64,000 bases of DNA from Nocardia sp. NBC_00565 (GTDB taxonomy: Bacteria; Actinomycetota; Actinomycetes; Mycobacteriales; Mycobacteriaceae): NCBI RefSeq assembly GCF_036345915.1, contig NZ_CP107785.1, positions 2,852,001-2,916,000 of the forward strand, in the 5' to 3' direction. This document shows, in pieces, positions 42,214-50,841 of the stretch. The notes below the pieces were generated by a model. The model made no database searches. It was not told the origin of the DNA and saw nothing but the letters and a program-made list of their open reading frames with translations. The translations under genes and the position numbers were made by a program. The first letter of the stretch is position 1, and each line of letters begins with the position of its first letter.

Positions 42214-43551
42214 TCACACCGCCTGCTGTGTGGCGAGCGTTTCCATGAGCCCCGCCAGCTTCGGCAACGTGCTGTAATCGCGCATGCGCAGCTGGGCCGG
42301 GGGCGTCGGCAACTGGTACTCGTCGAGCAGGCGCACCACAAGTTCGGTCTTCTTCACCGAGGCGATGCCCAGGTCGGCCTCCAAATGGGCGTCGTCGGTA
42401 AAGACATCCTCGGGATATCCGAGGGCTTCGGCGAAGGTCCGGCGCAGTCGGGCCAGCAGCACGTCCCGGTCCGGCAGCGCGTGCGACGCGAAACCATCTG
42501 TGGCCGGTCCTCCCGACACGGCGCCCGAGTCGGCGGCCGGTTCAGGATCGGTCGCTGACGGTACCGCAGCGCTCGACAGAACATCCGGCCCGGACACACC
42601 GGCCAGGACGTCCAGAATCTGATGCGCGTTCCGGGCATTCGCGGGCGGGCTCCGCAGAGTGACGTCGGGGGGCAGGCTCTCGCCGGTCCGGTCGGTCAGC
42701 ACCGACCGGACTCCGACCTCGATGAATTCGCGCAGCTCGAAGTCGTCGTAGAGGGCGCGGATCGCCCCCAGATAGTCCACCGCCTCGGTCAGGTGTCGAT
42801 CGACGATGCGTCGCGCGTCGGCGGCGTCGGCGACGAAACGACCGAGAATCGGGGAGTAGACCCGCGTGGTGGGATCGCCGATCCGATATGTGGCGGCCGC
42901 CGCTGCGACTTGCTGTGCTGCAGGCCGCAGCAACGGATTGTGATGCGGATACCGCACCAGTAGCCGGGTCGCCTGCACACCTGCGGCCTGTGTTACCGCC
43001 TCTAGCCGAGGCAGATCCGCCTCGGAACCCGAAATCACCGCCTGCCCAGGCGAATTAGATAGCGAAACCAGCAGCGACCACCCGCCCGCCGCACCGCACA
43101 GCTGCTGCGCGCGCTTCGCACTGGTGTGCACAGCGACCAAGCCGCCACGTTCGCCGATATCCGCGAGCGCGACCTCCCGTTCGCACAACACCCGGGCCGC
43201 ATCCGATACCGACAGCGCTCCACCGGCAGCTAGAGCGGTGATCTCACCGGTGCTGTGTCCGAGCAGCACATCACCCGCGACACCCCTGGTGCACAAGGCC
43301 CGGTACAGCACATACGACGACGCGAACGACGCCAGATGCAGCAGTGTCGGTGTTTCGGCCAGACTTTCGATATCCGGTCCGGCGGGATCGGTCAGGGGCT
43401 GCGATACCGGACCGAGTCCATATGCGGCGGCCACTCGATCGATCTCGGACACGACCGCACCCAGTGGCGGCGCAGCCTCGACCATACCCGCGAGAATCCC
43501 CGGTATGTAGCTGCCCAGGCCCGGGAACTGGATAAGAACGCGATCATTCAT
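42214..43551 (-). CDS. Acyltransferase-ACP didomain protein
   Basis: 445 residues from ATG at 43551, which has GGGGAG upstream; a TTG 33 bases earlier is less likely. AT domain in about residues 1-300: FPGLGSYIPG, nucleophile Ser100 in LGHSTGEITAL, catalytic His near 203-204 (RYPHHNPLL), IEVGVRSVLTD. A 60-residue Pro/Ala/Ser linker leads to one ACP (residues 370-440) with Ser398 in DLGIASVKKTELV, close to the LGIDSIKRVEI signature of PUFA and enediyne carriers. First gene of the coupled operon. No phosphopantetheinyl transferase gene is nearby, so priming must come from elsewhere. Confidence 0.88.
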   Translation of the reverse strand: MNDRVLIQFPGLGSYIPGILAGMVEAAPPLGAVVSEIDRVAAAYGLGPVSQPLTDPAGPDIESLAETPTLLHLASFASSYVLYRALCTRGVAGDVLLGHSTGEITALAAGGALSVSDAARVLCEREVALADIGERGGLVAVHTSAKRAQQLCGAAGGWSLLVSLSNSPGQAVISGSEADLPRLEAVTQAAGVQATRLLVRYPHHNPLLRPAAQQVAAAAATYRIGDPTTRVYSPILGRFVADAADARRIVDRHLTEAVDYLGAIRALYDDFELREFIEVGVRSVLTDRTGESLPPDVTLRSPPANARNAHQILDVLAGVSGPDVLSSAAVPSATDPEPAADSGAVSGGPATDGFASHALPDRDVLLARLRRTFAEALGYPEDVFTDDAHLEADLGIASVKKTELVVRLLDEYQLPTPPAQLRMRDYSTLPKLAGLMETLATQQAV

Positions 43552-43843
43552 GGTTGTACTCCCCGTCTCATTCAAGAACTGCAAGCAAGGTCGTCGGCAG
43601 ATCCGCCGAAATCAGCTACTTCAATGCAGCCATCACGCTGAATGGAATTTGCGTCATTCAGCCATGATCGAGTCGAATGCGTCGCAGTGCGGTTTTCGCC
43701 GACGGGTGAAATAAACGACCGGGGCGGGAGTAATAAATATGGACTGAAGAGGGACCCGGCCGTGCGCAATCGCGCCATCCTGTGGGAGGGCAGCATCACC
43801 TCGGTCGAAACTTACGCCAGCCGCATCCGACAAGCCCTCACTG

Positions 43844-44098
43844 CTACTCCGCGATACATGTCGTATACGACCAGTGGAAAACCGGTACCACATGGCCATC
43901 GACGACCTCGACTTCGCCGGTTGCTTCGAAATGCAGATGGCGACTGTGGTGGTCTATTGTGATCCTCTCGGACAGCGAGGACTCGTTCGAAACGGACACG
44001 ATACGCGGGAGCCCGGGAGGCCCGTCCGTCAGCACAACAATAGGGAAAGTGCCTTCCGGAGCTACTGCTTCGTGGACACGGTTCTGATCAACATTCAT
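43844..44098 (-). CDS. Small DUF5988-like protein upstream of PKS operon
   Basis: 84 residues starting MNVDQNRVHEAVAPEG; AGGTG 7 bases upstream, with a GTG three codons earlier as alternative. The pattern PIVVLTDGPPGLPRIVSV then HLHFEATGEVEVVDGHVVPV and FHWSYTTCIAE resembles the small actinomycete DUF5988 proteins (LxGGPxxLP...HFEFTGExxxVDGxxLPVFxWxYRTxIAE), recalled from memory. It precedes the AT-ACP gene by about 290 bp on the same strand and may be the first gene of the cluster. Function unknown. Confidence 0.6.
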   Translation of the reverse strand: MNVDQNRVHEAVAPEGTFPIVVLTDGPPGLPRIVSVSNESSLSERITIDHHSRHLHFEATGEVEVVDGHVVPVFHWSYTTCIAE

Positions 44099-45242
44099 GA
44101 CGATCACCTGCAGTTTCCGTCATTCGATACATACGTACTACACGAATCAACAACTAGTTCCATTGACTCCGCGTGCAGCGGGTTGACCAATATGAAATGC
44201 GACAAGTGCTACGCCGCTCGCGTCGATGGAATCAGCGTGAGTTTGCCATCCAGACAATACCGCATTAATCATGAGGGCTGACAGTCGATCAGAACGATTT
44301 GAGTCTGCTCCAGCATGGCTGTCCGCGCATGAGTCTATTGAAATCGATTCTGCAACATTGGAATCCTCTTTGATCGATTGTTGAGATACGAGAACCTCAA
44401 GGCGGCGATGCCCCTTCGATCCAACCTGTCACAGCGTCGCATGCAGAACACACGCCGGGGGTTCGAAACTGCGTCACGCGCGTACGTTGAGTCGACCAAC
44501 GTACATGTTCAGATCCCAAGTGTTACACAAGGTGCATCGGTGCGGAAACAACAAATAAGAAATCTGACAAGAGCCCGACGTGGCATTCCTCGAAAGCCTT
44601 ATATAATCGCAATCGAGCAACGATCCAGCACATTAGCGGAAGTGGCGGATTCTTGTCGTAACATCGCACAATAGTCGGTCGGAAGAACGGCCGTGAACTC
44701 GGCAGAGATCCCAGCAAATCCGCAGCGTTCCGCGAATTCACGTCAAGGGATCTGACGCGGGCACGCCGGGGCGGCTGGTTGTGCACCTCACGCAGTTCGG
44801 TATGCCGAGCATCCGATCGGTGTCGGCGTGGGCGATTGACTACGTGCCGTTTGGCCTGTGCGCCGGCGATGAGCCGCGGTTGGTGTCAGGCCGTGACCGA
44901 TCCTCGCCAATCGCCTGCGACACTCAGGTACCGCCGGTCCGTACCGCCAAATGGCTTTCGGCGTCCGACGGAACGGGCTCAAGGTTCGGAATCTTGGTGG
45001 CCCCCATTCCTACTCACGTTCCCCATTCTTACTCACGTTGGAGCCCGGTCCGACGTCGGCGACGTCCGGCACACCTTTTTGCAGGTGGCGTGAGCGCCTG
45101 TCGAAGCCGCGGTGGTGTCGAGATGGCCGGGCACTACCGCACCGCACACCACCGGATAACCCGGTATTTCCGCGATCCAGGGCCCCGCAGTAGCGCGCCA
45201 CGGTGGCGCAAATGCTGGCTCAATGTATCCGGCGGGTTCGGC
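44099..45242. other. 1.1-kb low-coding stretch
   Basis: No convincing gene on either strand. The first two thirds are visibly richer in A/T than the rest of the window, with short frames lacking ribosome sites. The last third contains a 17-bp direct repeat and frames that look like decayed coding DNA. It separates the PKS operon from the hydrolase gene and is consistent with foreign or eroded DNA. Confidence 0.45.
45004..45039. repeat. Direct repeat of 17 bp, 19-bp period
   Basis: CCATTCCTACTCACGTT (45004-45020) and CCATTCTTACTCACGTT (45023-45039) differ at one base. Short tandem repeats of this kind occur at insertion-sequence ends; no transposase is intact here. Confidence 0.45.
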
Positions 45243-46103
45243 TCAGCTGGCGTGCGGTCCGGCAACCTCCGCCACCAGCGACACCACATCGTCGAGGTGG
45301 TCCGGGGTGGTCAGGTGACCCATGCCGGGCAAGACCCGAAGGTCGAGGTTCGTGGTCCGGCGCAGTGCCGGTGCCAGTCGCCGGGGTGGCAGGAACCGGT
45401 CGTATTCTCCGACCCCGACTACACAGGGGCGCTCGGCGCGGCGGGCCAATAGCGCGGCGGGCAGCGGCGGCGGGGCCAGGGTGGTGCGGCAACAGCTGGC
45501 CATGAGAGTCATCCATTCCACCTCGGTCTCGGGTGGGTCCTCGCCGGGGGCGACGAACAACCTGAGCATCCGGCGGGTGTGTTCGGCGGTGGGACGCAGC
45601 AGCCAAACGGCCGAAGCCAGCGCCAGTTTCGGGTCCACCGTCAGCCGGATGAAACCGGCGGGTGAGACCAGCGCCCGCCCTGCGATCCGGGGCGAGTCGG
45701 CGGCCAGGGCCACCGCGGCACCCAGCGAATTGCCCACCAGCACAACACCGTCCACCTCCATGGCGGCCAGGACCTCGTCCAGCACTCGGCCATACCAGGC
45801 CAGCCGGGCCCGGTGCGGCCGATGGGGGTCGCTGAGTCCGGGCTGACCGGGCAGATCCAGCACCGTGGTCTCCCAGCGGGCCGACAGTGCCCGCAGCCAC
45901 GGCAGAGCCACCGCCGCGTTGGAGCCGGTCCCGGGCACCATGACGACCCGCGGCCCTCCGGTTCCAGCCGAGGTGAGTTCGATACGGCCGACACTGGTTT
46001 CCACAGTCGAGTTGGCGAGTGGGAAGTCCGCTCGCGCCAAGGCTTCCGAACACCATTGCCGCACCGTGTGCTGCCCACGCGGGTTCTTGTATGCGGTCGG
46101 CAT
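45243..46103 (-). CDS. Alpha/beta-hydrolase
   Basis: 286 residues. Oxyanion segment VMVPGTGSNAAV, nucleophile Ser in LVGNSLGAAVAL, acid in GVGEYDRFLPP and final His in LPGMGHLTTPDHLDDV. A cap of about 90 residues lies between the nucleophile and the acid. Esterase, lactonase or C-C hydrolase are possible; no pathway neighbour fixes the substrate. Start MPTAYKNPRGQHTVR lies next to a decayed ars-like operon rather than in the PKS operon, 1.1 kb away. Confidence 0.82.
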   Translation of the reverse strand: MPTAYKNPRGQHTVRQWCSEALARADFPLANSTVETSVGRIELTSAGTGGPRVVMVPGTGSNAAVALPWLRALSARWETTVLDLPGQPGLSDPHRPHRARLAWYGRVLDEVLAAMEVDGVVLVGNSLGAAVALAADSPRIAGRALVSPAGFIRLTVDPKLALASAVWLLRPTAEHTRRMLRLFVAPGEDPPETEVEWMTLMASCCRTTLAPPPLPAALLARRAERPCVVGVGEYDRFLPPRRLAPALRRTTNLDLRVLPGMGHLTTPDHLDDVVSLVAEVAGPHAS

Positions 46104-46210
46104 TGCGCCAGTGTGCCCGGCAGCGCGTGTGCGTTCAATTCGGCGATGAGGTCCTCGACCCGGGATTTGATGTCATCGCGGATCGGGCGGACTGGTCCGA
46201 CGCCTTTCAC
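46097..46210 (-). pseudogene. ArsC-like C-terminal remnant
   Basis: From a GTG overlapping the regulator's stop (GTGA) the frame reads VKGVGPVRPIRDDIKSRVED then LIAELNAHALPGTLAQC before entering the hydrolase gene in another frame. VRxIRDDIxxRVxxLIxEL is the C-terminal helix of arsenate reductase/LMW phosphatase-like proteins. Only this tail remains. Confidence 0.5.
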
Positions 46211-46528
46211 TGATCCCGAACCGGATCGGACTGCTTATAGAGCGCGGTCCGTACGGCAAGGCTCGACAGCAATTCCACTGTGCGTACCCCGTAGTCCGTC
46301 AACCGCAGCAGTCCCGCGATTGCCAGTGGTTGGTCCCAGCTTCCTTCGCGCTGGGCCCGTACGAGACCCCGCGCTGCCGGTGCTCGCAGCGTGCGGCTCA
46401 GTCCGCGTCTGCGAACATGGAGTGTCGCGTTCGGTGCGGGGACGGTGAGTCAGGGCATCGAGAATTTCCACCGCGTGGCGATGGCTCACCAATTCCCGCA
46501 GTGCATCGAGATCGTCCGGCTGGCTCAC
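46207..46528 (-). pseudogene. ArsR-like winged-helix regulator, frameshifted
   Basis: From GTG at 46528 the frame gives LDALRELVSHRHAVEILDAL and THRPRTE, a winged-helix start, and then degenerates. In the next frame the sequence continues as ATLHVRRRGLSRTLRA, AARGLVRAQREGSWDQPL and LRLTDYGVRTVELLSSLAVR, ending LYKQSDPVRDQ-stop at 46207. One extra base near 46428 reconciles the two parts into a protein of about 106 residues. The restored stop overlaps the ArsC remnant start, so this was once an arsR-arsC-like operon. Confidence 0.72.
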
Positions 46529-46739
46529 GCCGTCTGCCGCCTCCTATCCGGCACACATATCGGCCAAGAACCTATTCGTGTGGTCAGCGTTGCAGCGATC
46601 GTTTTGACGCTATTTCGCGATGCTCGCCGAGAATCTTTATGGGATCTATACGGGCTGCGGAAACGGTGATGACCTGCAACGGGGTTGTCGACTTGGCTGC
46701 CCCGTCGGGGCCGAGGTAGCCGAAAATTCGACGCCGCCG

Positions 46740-48147
46740 AACCCCCGCCCCGGACTTACGGCCCATCGCATACGGGACAACGGACTGCAGTTATGGGTGC
46801 CCGAGGTCGGCGGTGCCGTCGATCCAGACTCCGAGGCCCACGACTTGGTGATGTCGGTGTTCGGAGGTATGAGCAAAGGCGAACCCGGATCAAGATCCGG
46901 GTTCGTGCGGCGATGGCCGCCCAAGCCAGTGTCGAGGGCCGCTTCCTCGGTGGGCGGCCTCCCTATGGGTACCGGTTGGCCGATGCCGGGCCGCATCCGA
47001 ATCCGGCGAAGGCCGCTGACGGGAAGCGTTTGCATCGATTGGAAACCGATCCGGTCACCGCACCGGTCGTGCAACGGATCTTCGCCGAATATCTCGGCGG
47101 CCGAGGGATTTTCGCGATCGCGGAGGCACTGACCCGCGACGATATCGCGTCGCCGTCGGCCTACGATCCCGGACGAAACCGGCACCGTTCCGGGGTGGCG
47201 TGGTCCAAGGGTGCGATTCGGGTGATCCTGTCCAACCCCCGCTACACCGGGCGGCAGGTGTGGAACAGACAACGCAAAGACGAAATCCTCATCGATGTCG
47301 GTGATGTCGCTTTGGGGCATGAGACCCGGATGCGGTGGAACGACCGTGACCAGTGGGTTTTCTCCGATCACATGGTGCACGACCCGATCATCGACACCGA
47401 TACATTCGAACGTGCCCAGCAGGTCCTGGCCGCGAAGGGGGCGGGCCGGGGGACGCGGGAACGGCACCGAACCCATCACACCTATATGTTTCGTGGTCGG
47501 TTGCGGTGTGGGCTGTGTGAGCGGCGGATGCAGGGCCAGCCAAGCCGGGCAATGCTGCTCTATCGATGCCGGTATCCCAACGAGTACGGCCTGGCGAACA
47601 AAGTCGTCCATCCCCGCAATGTGTATCTGGCCGAACGGGATCTACTCGGCCCGCTCGACGATTGGCTGGGCACATGCTTTGCCCCGCACCGGGTTGCCGA
47701 GACCATCGATACCCTCTACCAGGCCCAACCCGACCATGACCTCGACCCGTCGGCGGCGGCCGTCTCACAGGGATCGAGGATTGTGACCGGATCCTGGCGC
47801 GACACCGGGCGGCCTTGGAGGCCGGTGCCGACCCGCATCTGGTGGCGCAGTGGATGGCCGAGGTCCAGGCCCGCCGTGCCGAAGCCCTGTCCCGTTCACG
47901 TCCGACCGCGAGGCAACGGCGAATGACCAGCGAGGAGATCCGTTGTCTCATCAAGGAACTGGGAGATATCCGGCACGTGTTGTCCGGGGCGGATCCGGTG
48001 GACAAAGCCGACGTCTACCGGCACCTCAACCTGCAGATGACCTACCACCCCGCAAAACGACTCGTGCGGGTCGAGACATCTCTCGACCCGCACGGTTGGG
48101 GTTATGGATCGTGTCCGGAGGGGGACTTGAACCCCCACGCCCGATAA
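46740..48147 (+). pseudogene. Large serine recombinase, broken by frameshifts
   Basis: Three frames together spell the middle and end of a large serine recombinase. Part 1 (to about 46885): LQLWVPEVGGAVDPDSEAHD, LVMSVFGGMSKGE. Part 2 (about 46886-47770): RTRIKIRVRAAMAAQ, FLGGRPPYGYRLADAGPHPN, the recombinase domain and a zinc ribbon with LRCGLCERRMQG. Part 3 (about 47780-48147): GIEDCDRILARHRAALEAGA, then a coiled-coil-like end. The catalytic N-terminal Ser domain is largely missing and two frameshifts separate the parts. The end runs into the tRNA-Leu gene. It is a dead integrase/transposase marking an integration boundary. Confidence 0.82.
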
Positions 48148-48196
48148 AGGGCACTAGCACCTCAAGCTAGCGCGTCTGCCATTCCGCCACCCGGAC
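48112..48196 (-). tRNA. tRNA-Leu (anticodon GAG)
   Basis: 85-base cloverleaf on the minus strand: acceptor GTCCGGG pairs with TCCGGAC (one G-T), anticodon stem CTAGC/GCTAG with loop TTGAGGT giving anticodon GAG, a long variable arm typical of Leu, and T-arm GGGGG-TTCAAGT-CCCCC; discriminator A. CCA is not encoded. The recombinase remnant ends in its 3' part, a common phage/island attachment position. Confidence 0.95.
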
Positions 48197-48353
48197 CGGT
48201 GATGCTCAGCAAGGTTATCGGATGTGGCCTCGTTGACCAAATCGCGGGTTTAGCTGGCGATTCTCGTAGTCGCCCGGCTGGTCGGGGGCTCATGTACCTA
48301 CTATTCGGTCGGGTACTTCCGGCACGTTTGTGAACAGGTAGCGAGGTCAGGCG

Positions 48354-48710
48354 ATGGGCGTGAAGAGATCCGGACCATACTTCTGCGGTATCGACGCGGC
48401 GATGGACGTGGTCGGCGGCAAATGGAAGTCGCTGATCCTCTGGGAACTGGAGAACCATGGCGTGCGCCGCTTCGGTGAACTGCGCCGCGGCTTGCCCGGT
48501 GTATCGGAGAAGATGCTTATCCAACAGCTGCGTGAGCTGGAGGAGGACGGGATCGTGGATCGCGAGATCTACCGCGAGGTGCCCCCGAAGGTCGAGTACC
48601 GGTTGACCGAATCGGGCCGGGCACTCAATGCCGCGCTGGCACCGCTGGGTGCGTGGGGCAGCGACCGAATCGAACGCATCGGCGCGGGCAGAGTGCACCT
48701 GTCGGCCTGA
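48354..48710 (+). CDS. HxlR-family transcriptional regulator
   Basis: 118 residues. HxlR winged helix: Cys11 in YFCGIDAAMDVVGGKWKSLI, then WELENHGVRRFGELRRGLPG, SEKMLIQQLRELEEDGIVDR, wing PPKVEYRLTESGRAL. The N-terminal Cys is often a redox or electrophile sensor in this family. No obvious divergent target; the tRNA lies upstream and an M20 peptidase gene downstream. Confidence 0.92.
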   Translation: MGVKRSGPYFCGIDAAMDVVGGKWKSLILWELENHGVRRFGELRRGLPGVSEKMLIQQLRELEEDGIVDREIYREVPPKVEYRLTESGRALNAALAPLGAWGSDRIERIGAGRVHLSA

Positions 48711-48872
48711 CGGCCGCCGATCCTACTCGGACTGCCGGACTTCGCAGTCGTTGTGATCACCGTGATGCTGAAGCGATCGTCACGCGAATCCGCACCGTAG
48801 GCGACGCGAAACCGCAATATCGGCGGGAGGTGTGCCGCCGGGTGAGCGGCCGCAGGTGGTAGGAAAGGGTAC

Positions 48873-50234
48873 GTGTCTGCAACTGGCGAAGTATCCGGTC
48901 CGAACACCAGGTCTCGTGCGGTGTCCGAGGTGGTCGAGTTGGTCAGCGCGCTGATCCGCTTCGACACCTCCAACACCGGCGATTTGGCCACCACCAAGGG
49001 GGAGCGCGAGTGTGCGCAGTGGGTGGCCGATCAGCTGCATCAGGCGGGGTATACGACCGAGTACGTGGAGTCGGGGGCGCCGGGGCGCGGAAATGTGTTC
49101 GCGCGGTTGACGGGCGCCGATTCCAGTCGCGGTGCGCTGCTGATCCACGGTCATCTCGATGTCGTGCCCGCCGAGGCCGCCGACTGGAGTGTGCACCCGT
49201 TCTCCGGTGCGGTGCGCGACGGCTACGTGTGGGGGCGCGGCGCGATCGATATGAAGGATATGGTCGCCATGATGCTGGCCATCGCGCGGCAGTTCAAGAT
49301 CGAAGGGACGGTGCCGCCGCGCGATATCGTATTCGCCTTCCTCGCCGATGAGGAGAACGGCGGCAAGTGGGGTTCGCAGTGGCTGGTGCAGAACCGGCCG
49401 GATCTGTTCGAGGGCATTACCGAAGCGGTGGGGGAGGTCGGCGGCTTCTCGTTGACGGTGCCGCGCCCGGACGGCACCGAACGCAGGCTGTATCTGGTGG
49501 AGACCGCTGAGAAGGGGCTGGGCTGGATGCGCTTGCGCGCCAAGGCCCGTGCCGGTCACGGCTCATTCCTGCACGAGGACAACGCGGTCACGATTCTGGC
49601 GGCGGCGGTGGCGCGCCTGGGCAAACACACCTTCCCCCTGGTGCTTTCGGATTCGGTGGCCGAATTCCTGGCCGCGGTCGCCGAGGAGACCGGGTTGGCC
49701 TTCGATCCGTCCAGTCCCGATATCGAGGGTCAGCTCGCGAAGCTGGGCACCATATCCCGCATCATCGGCGCCACGCTGCGCGATACCGCGAACCCGACCA
49801 TGCTGCAGGCGGGCTACAAGGCGAATGTGATCCCGCAGACCGCTGAGGCGGTCGTCGACTGTCGCGTCGTGCCGGGGCGGCAGGCCGCGTTCGAGCGCGA
49901 GGTGGACGAGCTGATCGGCCCGGACGTCGAACGCGAGTGGATCACCAAACTCGATTCCTACGAAACGACCTTCGACGGTCATCTCGTCGACGCGATGAAC
50001 GACGCCATCCTCGCCCACGACCCGCAGGGCCGCACCGTGCCCTACATGCTCTCCGGTGGCACGGACGCGAAGGCGTTCGCCCGCTTGGGCATTCGCTGCT
50101 TCGGTTTCGCGCCGCTGCAGCTGCCACCGGAATTGGATTTCACCGCGCTGTTCCATGGTGTCGATGAGCGTGTTCCGGTGGACGCACTCGAATTCGGCAC
50201 CCGTGTGCTGGAACACTTCCTGTTGAACAGCTGA
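48873..50234 (+). CDS. M20-family metallopeptidase
   Basis: 453 residues from GTG. Zinc-dependent M20 peptidase/deacylase: [17 protein letters not shown] (His, catalytic Asp), [17 protein letters not shown] (bridging Asp), [16 protein letters not shown] (catalytic Glu pair), a dimerisation domain from about residue 210, and a final His region in [11 protein letters not shown]. Cytosolic dipeptidase, aminoacylase or succinyl-diaminopimelate desuccinylase-like; dipeptidase fits best. Confidence 0.9.
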   Translation: MSATGEVSGPNTRSRAVSEVVELVSALIRFDTSNTGDLATTKGERECAQWVADQLHQAGYTTEYVESGAPGRGNVFARLTGADSSRGALLIHGHLDVVPAEAADWSVHPFSGAVRDGYVWGRGAIDMKDMVAMMLAIARQFKIEGTVPPRDIVFAFLADEENGGKWGSQWLVQNRPDLFEGITEAVGEVGGFSLTVPRPDGTERRLYLVETAEKGLGWMRLRAKARAGHGSFLHEDNAVTILAAAVARLGKHTFPLVLSDSVAEFLAAVAEETGLAFDPSSPDIEGQLAKLGTISRIIGATLRDTANPTMLQAGYKANVIPQTAEAVVDCRVVPGRQAAFEREVDELIGPDVEREWITKLDSYETTFDGHLVDAMNDAILAHDPQGRTVPYMLSGGTDAKAFARLGIRCFGFAPLQLPPELDFTALFHGVDERVPVDALEFGTRVLEHFLLNS

Positions 50235-50251
50235 CGATCGAAAGGACCATC

Positions 50252-50788
50252 GTGCCCGACTACTCCTACAACCCCTACGACGCGCTCCCACAGGTACCCA
50301 GCTTCACGGTGACGTCCGAGGATGTCGCCGATGGCCAGACGTTCGACAACGATCAGGTCAGCGGGGTGTTCGGCGCCGGCGGCAAGGACATCTCGCCACA
50401 GCTGTCGTGGTCCGGATTCCCTGCGGAGACAAAGAGCTTCGCGGTCACCGTCTACGATCCGGACGCGCCGACCGCCTCCGGATTCTGGCATTGGGCGGTG
50501 GCCGATATCCCGGCGAGCACCACCTCGCTGCCGCGCGGCGCAGGCAGCGAGGGTGGGTCACTGCCCAGTGGTGCGGTCACGCTGCGCAACGACGGCGCGT
50601 TCGCCGGTTACGTCGGCGCGGCACCGCCTGCCGGGCACGGGGCGCACCGCTACTTCATCGTCGTCCACGCGCTCGACGTGGAGCAGCTCGGGATCGACGA
50701 GAACGGCACACCCGCCTACCTCGGCTTCAACTTGTTCGCCCACACCCTCGCCCGCGCCAGCATTGTCGCCAAGTACGAGGTCGTATAG
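50252..50788 (+). CDS. YbhB/YbcL-type PEBP family protein
   Basis: 178 residues from GTG with GAAAGGA upstream. Raf-kinase-inhibitor-like/PEBP fold: [75 protein letters not shown]. Bacterial homologues bind small anions or lipids and have no proven enzymatic role. Gene ends at a strong terminator. Confidence 0.92.
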   Translation: MPDYSYNPYDALPQVPSFTVTSEDVADGQTFDNDQVSGVFGAGGKDISPQLSWSGFPAETKSFAVTVYDPDAPTASGFWHWAVADIPASTTSLPRGAGSEGGSLPSGAVTLRNDGAFAGYVGAAPPAGHGAHRYFIVVHALDVEQLGIDENGTPAYLGFNLFAHTLARASIVAKYEVV

Positions 50789-50797
50789 CGAGAACGA

Positions 50798-50830
50798 CTG
50801 TGGCCCTGGATATTTCGCCCAGGGCCACAG
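50798..50830. terminator. Strong bidirectional hairpin
   Basis: CTGTGGCCCTGG and CCAGGGCCACAG form a perfect 12-bp stem around a 9-base loop, 10 bp after the PEBP stop and 12 bp before the end of the convergent acyl-CoA synthetase gene. Confidence 0.82.
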
Positions 50831-50841
50831 TTGTGTCGAAG

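Noticed and set aside
37324..43551. Ordinary modular type I PKS or type II aromatic PKS
   Set aside because: AT-ACP on a separate chain, PUFA-like ACP motif, enediyne-type thioesterase and no repeated modules argue against modular; fused KR-DH and AT argue against type II.
43782..44281. Plus-strand frames of 100-135 codons opposite the DUF5988-like gene
   Set aside because: No ribosome site or domain; the minus-strand frame matches a known small-protein pattern.
44378..44786. Short frames on both strands before the hydrolase region
   Set aside because: Compositionally unlike coding sequence of the window, no domain, no ribosome site.
48061..48147. Recombinase C-terminus as a functional overlap with tRNA-Leu
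   Set aside because: The final codons read through tRNA sequence in a frame that follows two frameshifts; more likely erosion at an integration junction than real coding.
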